From Zarea fungicola (taxonomy: Eukaryota; Ascomycota; Sordariomycetes; Hypocreales; Cordycipitaceae): a stretch of 53,721 nt of DNA. This document shows, piece after piece, positions 44,047-53,721 of this stretch. Below the pieces are notes generated by a model. That model had not been told where the DNA came from and did not search any database. It saw nothing but the letters and a program-made list of their open reading frames with translations. Position 1 is the first letter of the stretch, and each line of letters starts with the position of its first letter. The position numbers and the translations under genes are program-made. Location of the stretch: positions 1 through 53,721 of the forward strand of contig FWCC01000463.1 of NCBI GenBank assembly GCA_900169235.1. The letters are read 5' to 3'.

Positions 44047-46410
44047 GTCGTATGACGAGTTGCAAAGTGTTGAGATTGTTGCCTTTCAACGGTGGTAAAA
44101 TTTGGTAGCGGTGTTGTTGAGCTAGCTTATTATTAGCCACGGCTGCATTCCCATACTTGTATCCTTAGCATAGCTGCGGAAGCTGCCAAACCATGTGGAT
44201 GTGGAGTTGACAAGGCAAATGGCATTCGAGCTGTCAGCTAGAAACCTGACTCGAATTAACTAACTAGGTTGGCTAGTTGGTTGGCATTTTCCCTCTCCGG
44301 CCAAGCCAGGTCTACTAAAGCTACCTAGGAGTCTAGGACAGCCCATACAGCGCCACCTCGCCGAGCATCAATGCCCTTCTTGGAGAGCAGCTGAGTTACA
44401 GAGTTTCTGCGCCGCCACAAACCTGGCCCTCCCCAAGAAAAGGCACTCCTGACTAATTCACGATTTTCAAGGAAAAGACTTGACGGTCACTGCTTGACTT
44501 TGAATGTATCCTTCTTAGATTATTCCATTGAAGAGATCCCGCTATTTAGTCTTTCTCGTTTCTGGCCGTCTAGGCCTTTGCAAACCAGTGTAGGTATTCC
44601 ACCGCCTGGAATGCCGCTATTCTTAGGCTGCGTATATCTTAACAGTCACATTCTGCCATTTTTAGTATAAAGAGCCTTTTGAGCTATTGGCGACGTTGAT
44701 TTGTCGAGGTAAGCCGGGGACTCGAGAGCAGCCCTGCTAGTTCTCTGTCGGTCTTGTCGCCTGGTTTCGTGCCGTGTTCTTCATCTCAGGTTAGCCCTAT
44801 TGCCTAGTTGGCCTTCCCGTTACACCAGATTCGTCACAGTTGGAGAATCAAATCATGTGCATGTGCCTGCATCACCATCCAGGGGCTTCCTCAAAACATA
44901 TTTGTGGCTACTCTTTGATTCTAAGCATTCGGGTCCCTCGCATAAAAATAGAGGGCCAAGGGATACCTTTCTACCAATCTTCCCCGGTTATGCTCCAGAT
45001 ATGGCCGATGGTATTATTACCAGTACATTATTTTTGTGATGAAAACAAGCCACTCTTCAGCATGAGACAAAGTGCGCCAATAATTTCGGCAGTCGTATTA
45101 TGTATTTCTTACAAAGATCATCCCGATAGCCGGCCAAGGTACGCCACCAACAAGGAACTCGGCAATGCCGAACGTCTTTTAAAATTGCTGTTTCGAATCG
45201 ACTGATCATTGACTTACGGGACGGGCGGGAAGGGCGGTTATCGAAAAAATACTCCGCGAGTTGCAGCTCCGCTTCATTTTTTTGTTGCCTTTTAAAGTCT
45301 TTGTTGGCTGGATGCTGCTTGGTATTTCACAGGGTATTGTGCGTGATGCAGAGATCAACTTGTCTCCCAGCAAGTTGGTTGGCATTCGAAAAACAGCTGG
45401 AGACTTGCAGGGTTCGTTCACAACAAAGGAGCACCTGCTGGCAAGGCAAAAAGCCGCATGGCGAAAAGCCGCAATTTCATTAATGTAACTTACTGAGAAA
45501 CTCAGTCGCCGTGGCTGACAGCTGGTACGAGGATTTGTGCTGCGTCACAACCAGGACGAGGCAAACATCCGAGCACACGGCACCATCTGACCAGGAAGGC
45601 ACTGACACGCACTACCTGGACAGCGATATCCTGGGGGGCTATTAAGTTTCCCGCTATAGTAAATGGATGTTCGGACGGCGTCCGAGCGCTGGCGTTCTGA
45701 GAACAGAAGTCTAGCATTACGCCACACATGCTGTGGCATTGGTCTGGTTTTGGTTCGCCAAGGAGGCTGATGGCTGGAGTTTAATGAAAATAACCTGACT
45801 TGTGTCATCGCGATTGAGAAGATGAGGTGCATGTACGCCGCCATGACCTGCAGCCGCACGCACGTTCTATTGTAGATTCGAGCAGCTGAATAATCTGGAA
45901 ACCGCCCTGTCAGGGACGGTTACCAGCGCTGCGTACACATGTCTCAGGACACTCGGAGATACTAACTTGATTAATGGCAGCCACTAGCCCAGTGGTTTGG
46001 CCGTCTGTCGCGCCACTACGCCCTGTCCGAAGAAAGACAGTGCGACTGACAGCGCTCAACACCTACTCCAATGCTAGCCAAATTTGGAAATTCGGGAACC
46101 ACAGTGTGTGCTAGCGCTGTGCTGCGCGATGGTCTCTCGGAGAAAGCCTGGGGGTAGATCGAGGGCTACGGGATAACGTTAAATGAGCTACTAAAGGAGT
46201 ATCGGCGGGGAATTGCCACATGGGACAAATTGGCCAGTCTTATTCGCGAGTGCCGCTATTCGTATTTAAAAGTAAATGCTTCTCAACGCCAGTTATATAA
46301 CTGTGCGAGCCGATTATGGGTTTGTCCAGGCCACAAGGAAGTCAAATACTGCACCCAGTCAGAAAATTACTGATCGGAGTAGGTATTATAGTTGGAGCAA
46401 TTTGCCATGG
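44047..46410. other. Long interval without supported genes
   Basis: This 2.4-kb interval contains only short frames (for example 44840-45205 plus and 45545-45859 minus) that match nothing recognised and have no conserved-looking composition. It includes the promoter of the seven-helix gene. Parts could be decayed genes or a non-coding transcript. No repeat structure or RNA gene was recognised. Confidence 0.45.
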
Positions 46411-46985
46411 TTACAGAGAAGAAATATCCGGACGCTTTAATTCATCATATTTCAATTTTTGGCTGACGGACGAATGGACAAGGTGATTTATTACATCGGG
46501 TTGCCAGCCGTAACTTGCCAAGCCGGTAAGTACTGGCATCTTCTGTTTCAGCGATCGAATAGACACAGGCCTTCCCCCTCCGTAGTTCCTATCATCAAAC
46601 TGGTCCAGCACTGGGTATAACAGATTCGCCGCTAATGATGACCACCTTTCCTGGGGTTGATTGAGCGACGCGTAATAGCTTTGCACTTTTCTCCCCGAAG
46701 CGAGCCAAAGTTCTTACCAATGAAAACGACTTAAAGGCCTGGCCTTGGTTAACAGGCTCCTTCTCCCCACATATTGGCTCAAATACCTCCAATAACGGCG
46801 TATGGGAATGTACATTGTGCTGAGACTACTATTAACATGTTCTTCAATCAAATGGGCTATTTGCGACGGGACCATTTCCCCGGCAATATGAGCGCGCCTA
46901 GTCCTGTTTTCCGCGCTGCCCAACTTGGCCGTGAGGAGCAGCGGACTGAAGCTGGCCACCCGATTTTTGACTCGGTAAAGATATT
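46411..46985 (-). pseudogene. Unrecognised minus-strand reading frames, possible gene remnant
   Basis: Three overlapping minus-strand frames (46959-46714, 46792-46595, 46686-46411) could be parts of one spliced or broken coding region. They include FSPLLLTAKLGSAENR, then PICGEKEPVNQGQAFKSF, a possible intron starting GTAAGAACTT near 46718, and finally NLLYPVLDQFDDRNYGGG and a C-terminus DELKRPDISSL. The text looks protein-like but I do not recognise the family. A faint resemblance to the C-terminal part of reductase domains was noted and not trusted. The 5' part would run into the 3' end of the dehydratase-like gene, so a truncated relic is more likely than an intact gene. Confidence 0.3.
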
Positions 46986-47633
46986 CTAGTTGTTAAATAT
47001 ATCCTGCATACTGCCCTGGCTTTCCATCAGCATACTCGGCTCTACACCTGCCAACTTCCAAGTCCCTTCCACCTGTCTATAGTAATGCTTCACATATCCA
47101 TGTGCGACGTAGTGTTTAGCTTCCGCATTGGCCAAAGTCTTCTTGTGCGAGGCAGTAATCTGCCATTCGCCGCAGACGACATCATCATTCACTTGATCCC
47201 CAAGGGATGCTTTCTCGAAGCAAACGTTCCCGAGCAAATGTTGAGTCAAAACTGAGATGTAGACTTTCTTAGTTTTGGGTCTTTTACATAAAAAAAAAAA
47301 AAAACGCGAAATGAGTGCGGAAGAAAAAGAACCCTCACCTTCTGGGTTCCCCAATAGCTTTGGAGAATTCATCATGGAAACAAAGTCATCTTTGGTCATC
47401 ATGTGGTCATTCCCTCCAAGATTTAAGTTGTCATAGCAGATGTATAATTCGTCGTCGCATATGGAAGCCATCAACGCCCAATCCTAAATAATTAGCATAC
47501 ATATCACGGCTTTCTTGTACAAAGGATAGATGGCCCTTACTTTGGTATCATTAGCTTTTGCCCAAGCCCACGTGAGTCGCCGCAGACGGGATTCAGTTTC
47601 CGCAGAAACAGGTGAGGCTGACAACGGTGACAT
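46986..47633 (-). CDS. Scytalone-dehydratase-like protein (NTF2/SnoaL fold)
   Basis: Three exons (47633-47541, 47483-47339, 47251-46986) with introns of 57 and 87 nt give 167 residues, close to scytalone dehydratase (about 172). Shared features include WAWAKANDTKDW (N-terminal helix), YDN near residue 48, LLGNP before the first catalytic His region, His84 (TQHLLGN), His115 (TASHKK) and EGTWKLAGVEP near the C-terminus. Compared with scytalone dehydratase as I remember it, one active-site Tyr is replaced by Asn28 and the Ser/Asn pair near the C-terminus by Gly and Val. It probably dehydrates or cyclises another small, perhaps polyketide-derived, substrate in the cytosol or endosome. The gene lies downstream of and co-directional with a Zn2Cys6 regulator gene. 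Confidence 0.75.
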
Positions 47634-48420
47634 TCTCCGCAGTCTGTAGTAGCAAAGTCGCAACTATTTTTTTTTCTCCAATTAAATCTGGTTGTAGTGT
47701 TTGTGAAAACAGCCAATCCTGCTAGGGATTCGGACGCAGGTAGCGGAACGAAGGGTCAGGGCAGTTTGTGGCGAGATGGTGAGACAGATGAGCTTTACCC
47801 CTCATGTTTGTTGTCGAAGAAAAGCCATCTCAATGATCTTCGCCGGGTTCTTGATGTTTAATGGCAGCCTGACACGTGAACTCCTCCCACGTGATGTGAG
47901 TACTGTTGTTTTGAGCAACAGCCTGATATTTAGTTATCTTGCTTCTGGCAAGGTAGATCAGTTGATGGACGACAGACCTTGTATGGGTTGACTGCCGTCT
48001 TGGGGTTACATTGTGGGCTTTGTACCCTAGCTCCAAATATCAATGCCACCACAGAAGGCACCAATCAGTGAATTGGAAGATGCATAAGCTTCCAAGATAC
48101 TTATTTAATAAATTAACTCGCGGGTTAACTGGCAAGTTAATAAGTAAGTTGGCCAATGGGTTTGACTATTCCTCGCTCGAGGAGGAGCACCACGCAGCCA
48201 TCTGATTAGCTGCGTCCGCTTGGTGCGCAGGTGACGATTGCCATTCCCTCAATTTACATAAATTCAACAAGTACTTTATGTATGATACGATCGCATTAAT
48301 TTTAGGCCGCGGAGTAGGCCTGTGAGAGCAGTAGGTTTAATTCATGATTACTTAGCAAGTACGCTCGGTAAATTTGGGTGTCTCCCGCTTCAACCAAGAA
48401 AGTTCACCAGTTTAAATTAC
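47634..48420. other. Intergenic region between dehydratase-like gene and regulator
   Basis: This 0.79-kb spacer contains the promoter of the dehydratase-like gene and the 3' UTR of the regulator. A run of GTTAACT/GTTAATAAG-like words lies at 48117-48145. Inverted CACGTGA/TCACGTG-like sequences near 47873-47896 (CACGTGAACTCCTCCCACGTGA) include two CACGTG E-box palindromes 17 bp apart, which could bind bHLH factors. No gene is supported. Confidence 0.5.
47873..47895. promoter_or_regulatory. Paired CACGTG (E-box) palindromes upstream of the dehydratase-like gene
   Basis: CACGTG occurs twice, at about 47873 and 47889, inside the direct repeat CACGTGA, roughly 240-260 bp upstream of the dehydratase-like start codon. 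CACGTG is the core bound by bHLH proteins such as Cbf1 or Pho4 in yeasts. The pairing makes a regulatory role plausible but unproven. Confidence 0.4.
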
Positions 48421-50220
48421 TCATGACCCCAATAAAGATCCAGTTTTCTCTAGCATCAGTAGGACTTCTTGCCTGTATAGCAGCGATAGGTAGGTGCCTT
48501 TGACAGAGGATTAGCATGGCATGAGATATTGACGTGGGTTGGCGAGTCTCTTACCTGCAGCAAGCCAGCGACTATTAAAGAGCTGGAGAGCGTTTTTGAG
48601 CTGGGCTACTCTGGACATGCGTAAGTCCATTTCCCCGCCGACTTTGAGATAAATGGACGCTACTTTATACGTTAAATGGAGCAAGAATGGTGATATGTTA
48701 CAAGCATCGCTTTCCCTTTCCACTGCCAGTAATATAATGTTGAATGCAGCCAGCAGCAACGGCGAATCCGCCGCTTGCATTGACATTGACGTTTCATCTG
48801 GCAAATTCCTGTTGTCAAGTACACAGATTGCACTGGATCCGATTAGCAGATTTAAACAATTGGTCGGGGATCAAATGCCGCCATACCTGAAGCAAATTGC
48901 CATCTGCGTGCAGTAGCCCCCCTCCTTCAGCCTTCCCTCTTCTCTGGACAGGTGCAAAAGGGCGAGTATGGTACGTCGCAATTGGTCGGATTCCTGGCTG
49001 TTGCTTATGTCCTGCAAAACTTGGCCAAGCAGATGAGCGCCTTGTGCGAGCCTGGCATATCTCCCAATGCAGCTCCGTACAGGAGAGCCAAGCGTGAGTG
49101 CCGGTTCAGTCTGCGGCATCCTCTCTCGTTAGCAATAGCCCCAGATGCAAATTCAGCACTTGCCTCACTCACCCCTTCATCCCAGGCTTCGTCATCGATG
49201 GGGAGATATGTTTCTGCTACGGGCTCTGGCGTCGCAAGTGGTCGCGCAGGATTATTGAGATTTAAAAATCTACTCTGATTAGCTTCTCCCGGTGAATATC
49301 CAGCAACAATGCAGGTCAAATCCAGGCTAACCTATCAAGAATGAGTATCGCCCACCAAACTCGGCGTTGCAGTTCGACATCTGCATTTGGAGTTTGCGCC
49401 GTGTCAGGGGCAGCAGCAGATTTATTGATCCCGAGGGCGGCTGCATAGCGTGCACACCCCCCGACGGACAGATATGCAGCTGGATAAACGGCGTGGCCAA
49501 TTTCGTACAGAGAAATTAGGATTGCGGCCTGGAGCACATGGAGAGACAACAGCCCAGATGATTCAAGGTCAAAATGAAGTTGCTTGACTGTTCTGTACAG
49601 TGTTGTTCGTGGCGTCGATGTAGGGGCCGTGCATAACTTGAGAGACAAGGCCAAAAGCAGTACGTCACCTTTTTTATAATTTAGATTAAGCAGGTGTTTT
49701 CGTATTTCCTTTTTTGAAATGATTGGCATCCACGTATGTATCGTCTCGAAATAGCTTTTTGAGATGTTGTGAAGGTCCACTACGCCTCCAGCAATGTCAA
49801 TGATACTCTGGGGCATGTCGATACTTCGTGTCGGCGCGTAGGGCTCGACATCGTCTGCATGAAAAAGGCTCGGATCCAAGAACCGTGCTTCCGGAGAATC
49901 GATTTGTGCTCGAGGTGCCTGCCCCTTGTCCGCCACCGCTAGATCCTCCTTGTCGTGCCGGTTTCCATGCCGGTTGATTGCAGGCTCACGAGCTTTTACT
50001 GCAGCTGTCCTTTGTTTTCGCCTGTATGGGTACTCACAAGTGAGTTGCTTCCTGGAGTACTCTTAGTGGCTGTCTATGCTTTGGATCGACCCTTGTCATA
50101 CTCTACGCAGAGTGAGCATCGAGGTAATGCCCTGTCGCAGCCCCGCCTCGTCTGCCGACAGAAAAGGCATGCGAGAGGTGAGCGCGCCGCTGTCTTTGGT
50201 GCATTAATTGGTTTATCCAT
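48421..50220 (-). CDS. Zn2Cys6 fungal transcription factor with fungal-specific middle domain
   Basis: Six exons (50220-50107, 50059-49332, 49269-49173, 49122-48887, 48808-48555, 48497-48421) give 501 residues, with introns of 47-78 nt. The DNA-binding motif reads ACLFCRQTRRGCDRALPRCSLC, and the sixth Cys follows after splicing (YSRKQLTCEYP), giving spacing C-x2-C-x6-C-x6-C-x2-C-x7-C. The first intron falls right after the fifth Cys. The fungal-specific domain follows (YFETIHTWMPIISK, QRRVWWAILILDRFLNLNNPARPL). The protein is nuclear and binds CGG-type sites. It shares strand and direction with the dehydratase-like gene and may control local genes (inference). The start at 50220 (MDKPINAPKTAARS) is preferred. 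In-frame ATGs at 50244 and 50337 are alternatives. Confidence 0.85.
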
Positions 50221-51394
50221 TCGCGTTGGATGTCTGTTGTGCATGCGCGTTGTGGAGAGAAAACTTGCCGGACATTCTAATCGGGGCGGGGTTATAATTC
50301 CAGAGATAATTCCACCGGAGGGAACCTGTCCGAGCAAGCTCCGAAAAGCCCCTCAGTCATCCGGCGGTCTTGGTAGGTTCTAGCATATGGCATACCAGTC
50401 CAAGCCACGGTCTTGTGGATATGTTGATTTCTAAGCCCTGGACGATGCATTAAATATGCTTAAATATTTCCGGTTATTTTGATTCAAATTCAGTTACCGA
50501 TTGGCGTTTGAAGCACAATTTGTGAATACATATCGTTGTGGCGATAGCAGCCGCGTAGCTCCAGATATTTGCTGTATGACTTGGAACGATCATTTTTGTA
50601 GTCTTGCTCTTCGATTTGCCATCTTCTTCTTCTTCATTGTAATACATGCTATAATAATTTACAATCCAACATGATAAAAAATACACGCCGATTGCGAGGA
50701 CCCTGAACATTTGGGAGGCTGGCGTGGCTTAGAAAGGTAACTGTACCGTCAAACCTAGATTGACACCAACTACTTGTTAGCTCTACACCGTGGCTGCCGT
50801 TGTGCACTACAACACTAATGAAACGGGTGGATTTGTTTAAGACCGAACGCCATCTTCCCCGAAACAAGCAGATCAGTAATCAGCATAACATGCAGCCAAT
50901 AGACAATGGAGAGCAGCCCGCTTCTAAACTGAGTAGCTACAGGGAAAATGGCAATTCGGCAGCTGTTTAGGCCGTCTCAGTATGCATCATCTTCGTGTAT
51001 TACCAAGCAGGCGTTCGTTGAATCCAAAAAGAGTGTAGATTGAGTCTTTATTCTGTAGCATTGGCCAGAATACAAGCTTATTCAACATTTGGAATGAATA
51101 TCTACTGCCCCGAAATGTACAGTTAGTCCGCACCATCCACTGTGAATGCTGTCCTTGCTTGCTCATAAAGGTTGCAATGACGTCGAACAAACAGAGGCAA
51201 TGCTCTTTCTATAAATACCTGCTCTCTCCTATGGACATTCAGTGGTATTTTTCTCATCTCAATACATTTCATCCTCTCAGTCATTAAATTTTCTTTTGAC
51301 TTATTCAGTTGCAAACCCGTTTCCGACGCAGATCATTAGCACGCGTATCGATAGTCCCATTCATCAAGCCCGGCATCTAAAAAGCATACCCACA
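50221..51394. other. Divergent intergenic region
   Basis: This spacer lies between the regulator gene (minus) and the unknown gene at 51395 (plus) and probably holds both promoters. Short minus frames at 50474-50867 and 50987-51314 are not recognised. No RNA gene or repeat was seen. Confidence 0.45.
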
Positions 51395-52274
51395 ATGGCC
51401 AATACGTATGTTACATAGCCGTACCCATGTTCGCATGCAAGCGCAGTCAATTAACTGATTCTTGAAAAATAGAGATTTGGTTACATCAGTTATCGAGGCC
51501 CATGGCGGCCTGGAGCGCTACTCGCAATTGAGCAGCATTACAGTCAAGTTTGACTTTACCGGTGTACTGCTTCAGCTCAAAAACCAGCCTCATCACCTCG
51601 TCGTCACTGCTGTCGTGTCCACCAAGGAGCAAAAGGTCACCTACGTCGGCCTAGGCGGCGCTGCAGACGAGGAATGGGTCTTCACTCCGAAGCGCGTGTA
51701 CAAGACCAAGAACGGCCAAGTACTCTCGTCTCTGGACAACCCGCGCGACTCCTTTGCAGAGTACAAGCTGGAGACGCCCTGGAGCGATTTGCAGTTCTTG
51801 TACTTTTGTGGCTATGCTCTGTGGCAGTATTTCAACTTCCCTTACTACCTGGCCAGGGAGGATGTTTCCGCTCGCGAAGTCGCTGCCCACAGCGAGGCGG
51901 GAGCGACGTGGCGGGTGCTCGAGGTCACGTTCCCCGACGCAAACTCGTTTGCGTCGCACTCGCAGGTGCAAAAGTTTTACTTCAACGACAGCTTTCAGCT
52001 GCAGAGACACGATTACGCTCCGGAAATCATCGCCTCGAGCCCGGCCGTGCATTACTCGTATGACCCGATTACAGTCAATGGCATGACGTTCCCCAGCCTG
52101 CGACGTGTAGTGGCCGCTGGCGTCGGGCCGGACGGCGTCTACCTGCCCGTGAGCCATGGTCCAACCCCTACATTGATTCATTTGGTATTCTTTAAAGTGC
52201 AGTTGAATCGACAGGATGCAAAGACTGCCAGTCTTGAAGATGTTTGGGCCCTGAATGAAGCGCCGTCGGCCTAA
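51395..52274 (+). CDS. Protein of unknown function, beta-rich (possibly LolA/LppX-like fold)
   Basis: A tiny first exon (51395-51405, ATGGCCAATAC) joins an exon from 51473 across a 67-nt GT-AG intron, giving 270 residues that begin MANTDLVTSVIEAHGGLERY. Without the intron no ATG opens the conserved-looking N-terminus. The sequence has alternating hydrophobic and polar strands (ITVKFDFTGVLLQL, QKVTYVGLGG, VQKFYFNDSFQLQRHDY). It also has EAHGGLERYSQLSSI, a start pattern seen in bacterial proteins of unknown function with an outer-membrane-lipoprotein-carrier-like beta sheet. No signal peptide or membrane helix is seen. The GC-rich coding body differs little from other genes. A bacterial origin followed by intron gain is possible but untested. 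Function unknown. Confidence 0.7.
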
Positions 52275-53035
52275 GGGATATCCGCACCAGCAGCAAGGAA
52301 TTGGGATATTGCAGAGGCTTGGAAGATTCACGGCGTGAAGCTTTGCAATCATCTTTATATTATCAATTATTTTATTAATTATTTACTGTGCTCAATAGCT
52401 ATAGTAGAATGCATATCGAGTTGTAATAACCCAAGACCTGGGTGGTTTCATTCCATTACACTGAGTTCAGGCACATAGATATACGGTGAAGCAGGTACCA
52501 TGAAAACCTGATTGGAACAAGCTTCCTTTTAATTATTGCCTACTGGGTGTATTTGGCTGTCACAAAGTGGGCGTAGTGGGAAACTTTTGTCGAGTAATGA
52601 CCTATACGTTGCAATTATCACTGAGTCTTCCCAGTGATGTCGAACTCGGTCGGCTCCATTGCGTCCCTTTATATGGGCATAAATTATTAGTAGCCCTTCA
52701 TCGCGATCCTTTTTAAAAAGAGTTTTTCTTCTCGTTCTATCGAGTGGTTCTTCATCCAAACGCCTAGTTTCCGCCAAATTTAAAGTGCCGACACTATCTC
52801 TGCGCAAGTCGTGTAACCCAGTGTATTGGTTGGTTTTGGAATCAGTCCCGTTTCGAATTATTATAAGCTTTGCGTATAGGCCAAGTTCATAGTTCAGAAT
52901 TATTCTATAGTTATTCTAGCTTTATATAATACTCTGTACTAGTTGGTAAAACTGTTCCGGCTTGCGCCATCCCCTCCAAATTATGTACATAGGTCCAGGA
53001 TGCAAGTCATCGGTAGTTCAACATGGTCTTTCAAG
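52275..53035. other. Convergent intergenic region
   Basis: This spacer lies between the unknown gene (plus) and the LysM gene (minus). It is AT-rich near 52340-52400. A minus frame at 52529-52807 encodes 92 unrecognised residues rich in Arg and Asp (for example TRRLDEEPLDRTRRKTLFKK); it is possibly a fragment but unsupported. Confidence 0.45.
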
Positions 53036-53623
53036 TCATACCCATACCATTGAAACCCCCGCCAAGATCACAACTCCGTACACTGCATGGGCGGCGCTCT
53101 CCAGCCGGTAGCCAGCAGACTCCTTGGTCGCTTTTGGCAACGGCGTCTTCGTCGGCGTAATAAGAGCAATTGTTGTAGGCCAATGGGGCTCCGAGGAGTA
53201 CACAGTAGGCTTGGGGTCAGTGGAATTGTTCTCTAGACAGTACGCCTGACCCTTGTTAAAGTTTATACAATCAGCATCTTTGAGGATAATGGAAGGGTTC
53301 TAGAATGAGCGCAGGCGTGCGGGTTAGTCGGCTGGTACAACAGGGAACAAAGGGATGCAGAATCAGCTCTAGAAGATGCTTACATAGCTTAGAAAAGCGA
53401 CAAAATCAGCAAGAATCACCCCAAGCGCATCCATGCAGTTTTGGCTGCCATCGTTGTTATACCACAGAGTGCAGGGCCGAGCCGTGTACGGATCATATGG
53501 CATTTCGGGCTCGCCAGTGTAGGTACCCCAACGCTTGGCGACTGAATGTTTAGGTTCCTGCTGGCTGGCCAATGCTGCGCAGAGGGTAGTGGCGATTGCC
53601 ACCGAGATCTGCAGCACTCGCAT
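53036..53623 (-). CDS. Small secreted LysM-domain protein with hydrophobic C-terminus
   Basis: Two exons (53623-53384, 53299-53036) with an 84-nt intron give 167 residues. A signal peptide (MRVLQISVAIATTLCAALA) precedes a single fungal-type LysM domain at about residues 50-102: Cys51-TLWYNNDGSQNC63, LADFVAFLSYNPSI, C91 and YC101. Fungal LysM modules bind chitin oligomers, and secreted members can shield hyphae from host chitinases or mask chitin. After a Thr/Pro/Lys-rich linker, the protein ends in a hydrophobic stretch (AVYGVVILAGVSMVWV). This suggests a GPI signal or membrane anchor, that is, a cell-surface form. The domain is divergent: SQNC stands in place of GDTC. The gene ends toward the convergent gene of unknown function. 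Confidence 0.75.
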
Positions 53624-53721
53624 GTTTCTGCTCGTTTGACACTGACAACGACGGCAGTTTGGATAATTGCGAGTTGAGCACCATCCGATCCCTACAACTT
53701 ATACTTGTGCCACGCCCCCAC
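53624..53721. other. Upstream region of the LysM gene, truncated by window end
   Basis: Ninety-eight bases of probable promoter or leader for the LysM gene are present. A TATA-like AAGTATAAGTTG on the minus strand lies near 53696-53707. Nothing else can be seen before the window ends. Confidence 0.4.

Noticed and set aside
44800..45205. Two overlapping plus frames of 79 and 121 codons
   Set aside because: They have no conserved motif, and the overlapping frames are equally open, as expected by chance.
51651..52352. Minus-strand frame of 233 codons
   Set aside because: It is antisense to the 270-residue unknown protein, and its text is not domain-like.

Overview
The window looks like a chromosome segment of a filamentous ascomycete (Pezizomycotina, most likely Sordariomycetes and perhaps Hypocreales). 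The genes have short GT-AG introns, mostly 47-130 nt. The families are typically fungal: a Zn2Cys6 regulator, CorA-like giant proteins, a YAT-type amino-acid permease, LysM and RNase T1-like secreted proteins. The transposon blocks are AT-rich and carry C-to-T type stop codons such as CAA to TAA, as expected from repeat-induced point mutation (RIP). Species cannot be fixed from the sequence alone. All exon structures were worked out by hand from reading frame, splice consensus and family conservation.

Layout. 1-1162: 3' end of a dead Ty3/gypsy chromovirus-type element with a probable LTR. 1871-5669: a monocarboxylate-type MFS transporter and an ATP-grasp enzyme. 5670-9227: AT-rich repeat block in which a dead Tc1/mariner element sits inside a second element with inverted repeats of about 300 bp. 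9228-9845: truncated alcohol dehydrogenase beside that block. 10715-16539: a nine-exon gene for a CorA-like membrane protein of about 1,750 residues with two Arg/Ser-rich segments. 19812-22325: membrane-anchored sulfatase/LTA-synthase-like enzyme. 22743-23578: DJ-1/PfpI protein.

25985-36130 is rich in uptake and catabolic genes: two APC-superfamily permeases, a secreted quercetinase-type bicupin, a secreted lipase and an aldehyde dehydrogenase. 37901-44046 holds a second MFS transporter (DHA1/VMAT-like), a secreted RNase T1-like protein, a probable DUF3632 protein and an orphan seven-helix membrane protein.

46.4-53.6 kb has the least familiar content: unrecognised minus-strand frames, a scytalone-dehydratase-like NTF2-fold protein with an altered active site, a Zn2Cys6 regulator on the same strand, a beta-rich protein of unknown function with an 11-nt first exon, and a small secreted LysM protein with a hydrophobic C-terminus. 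The dehydratase-like gene, the regulator and the unknown protein could be a small regulated metabolic locus, but no backbone synthase (PKS, NRPS or terpene cyclase) is visible, so this is inference.
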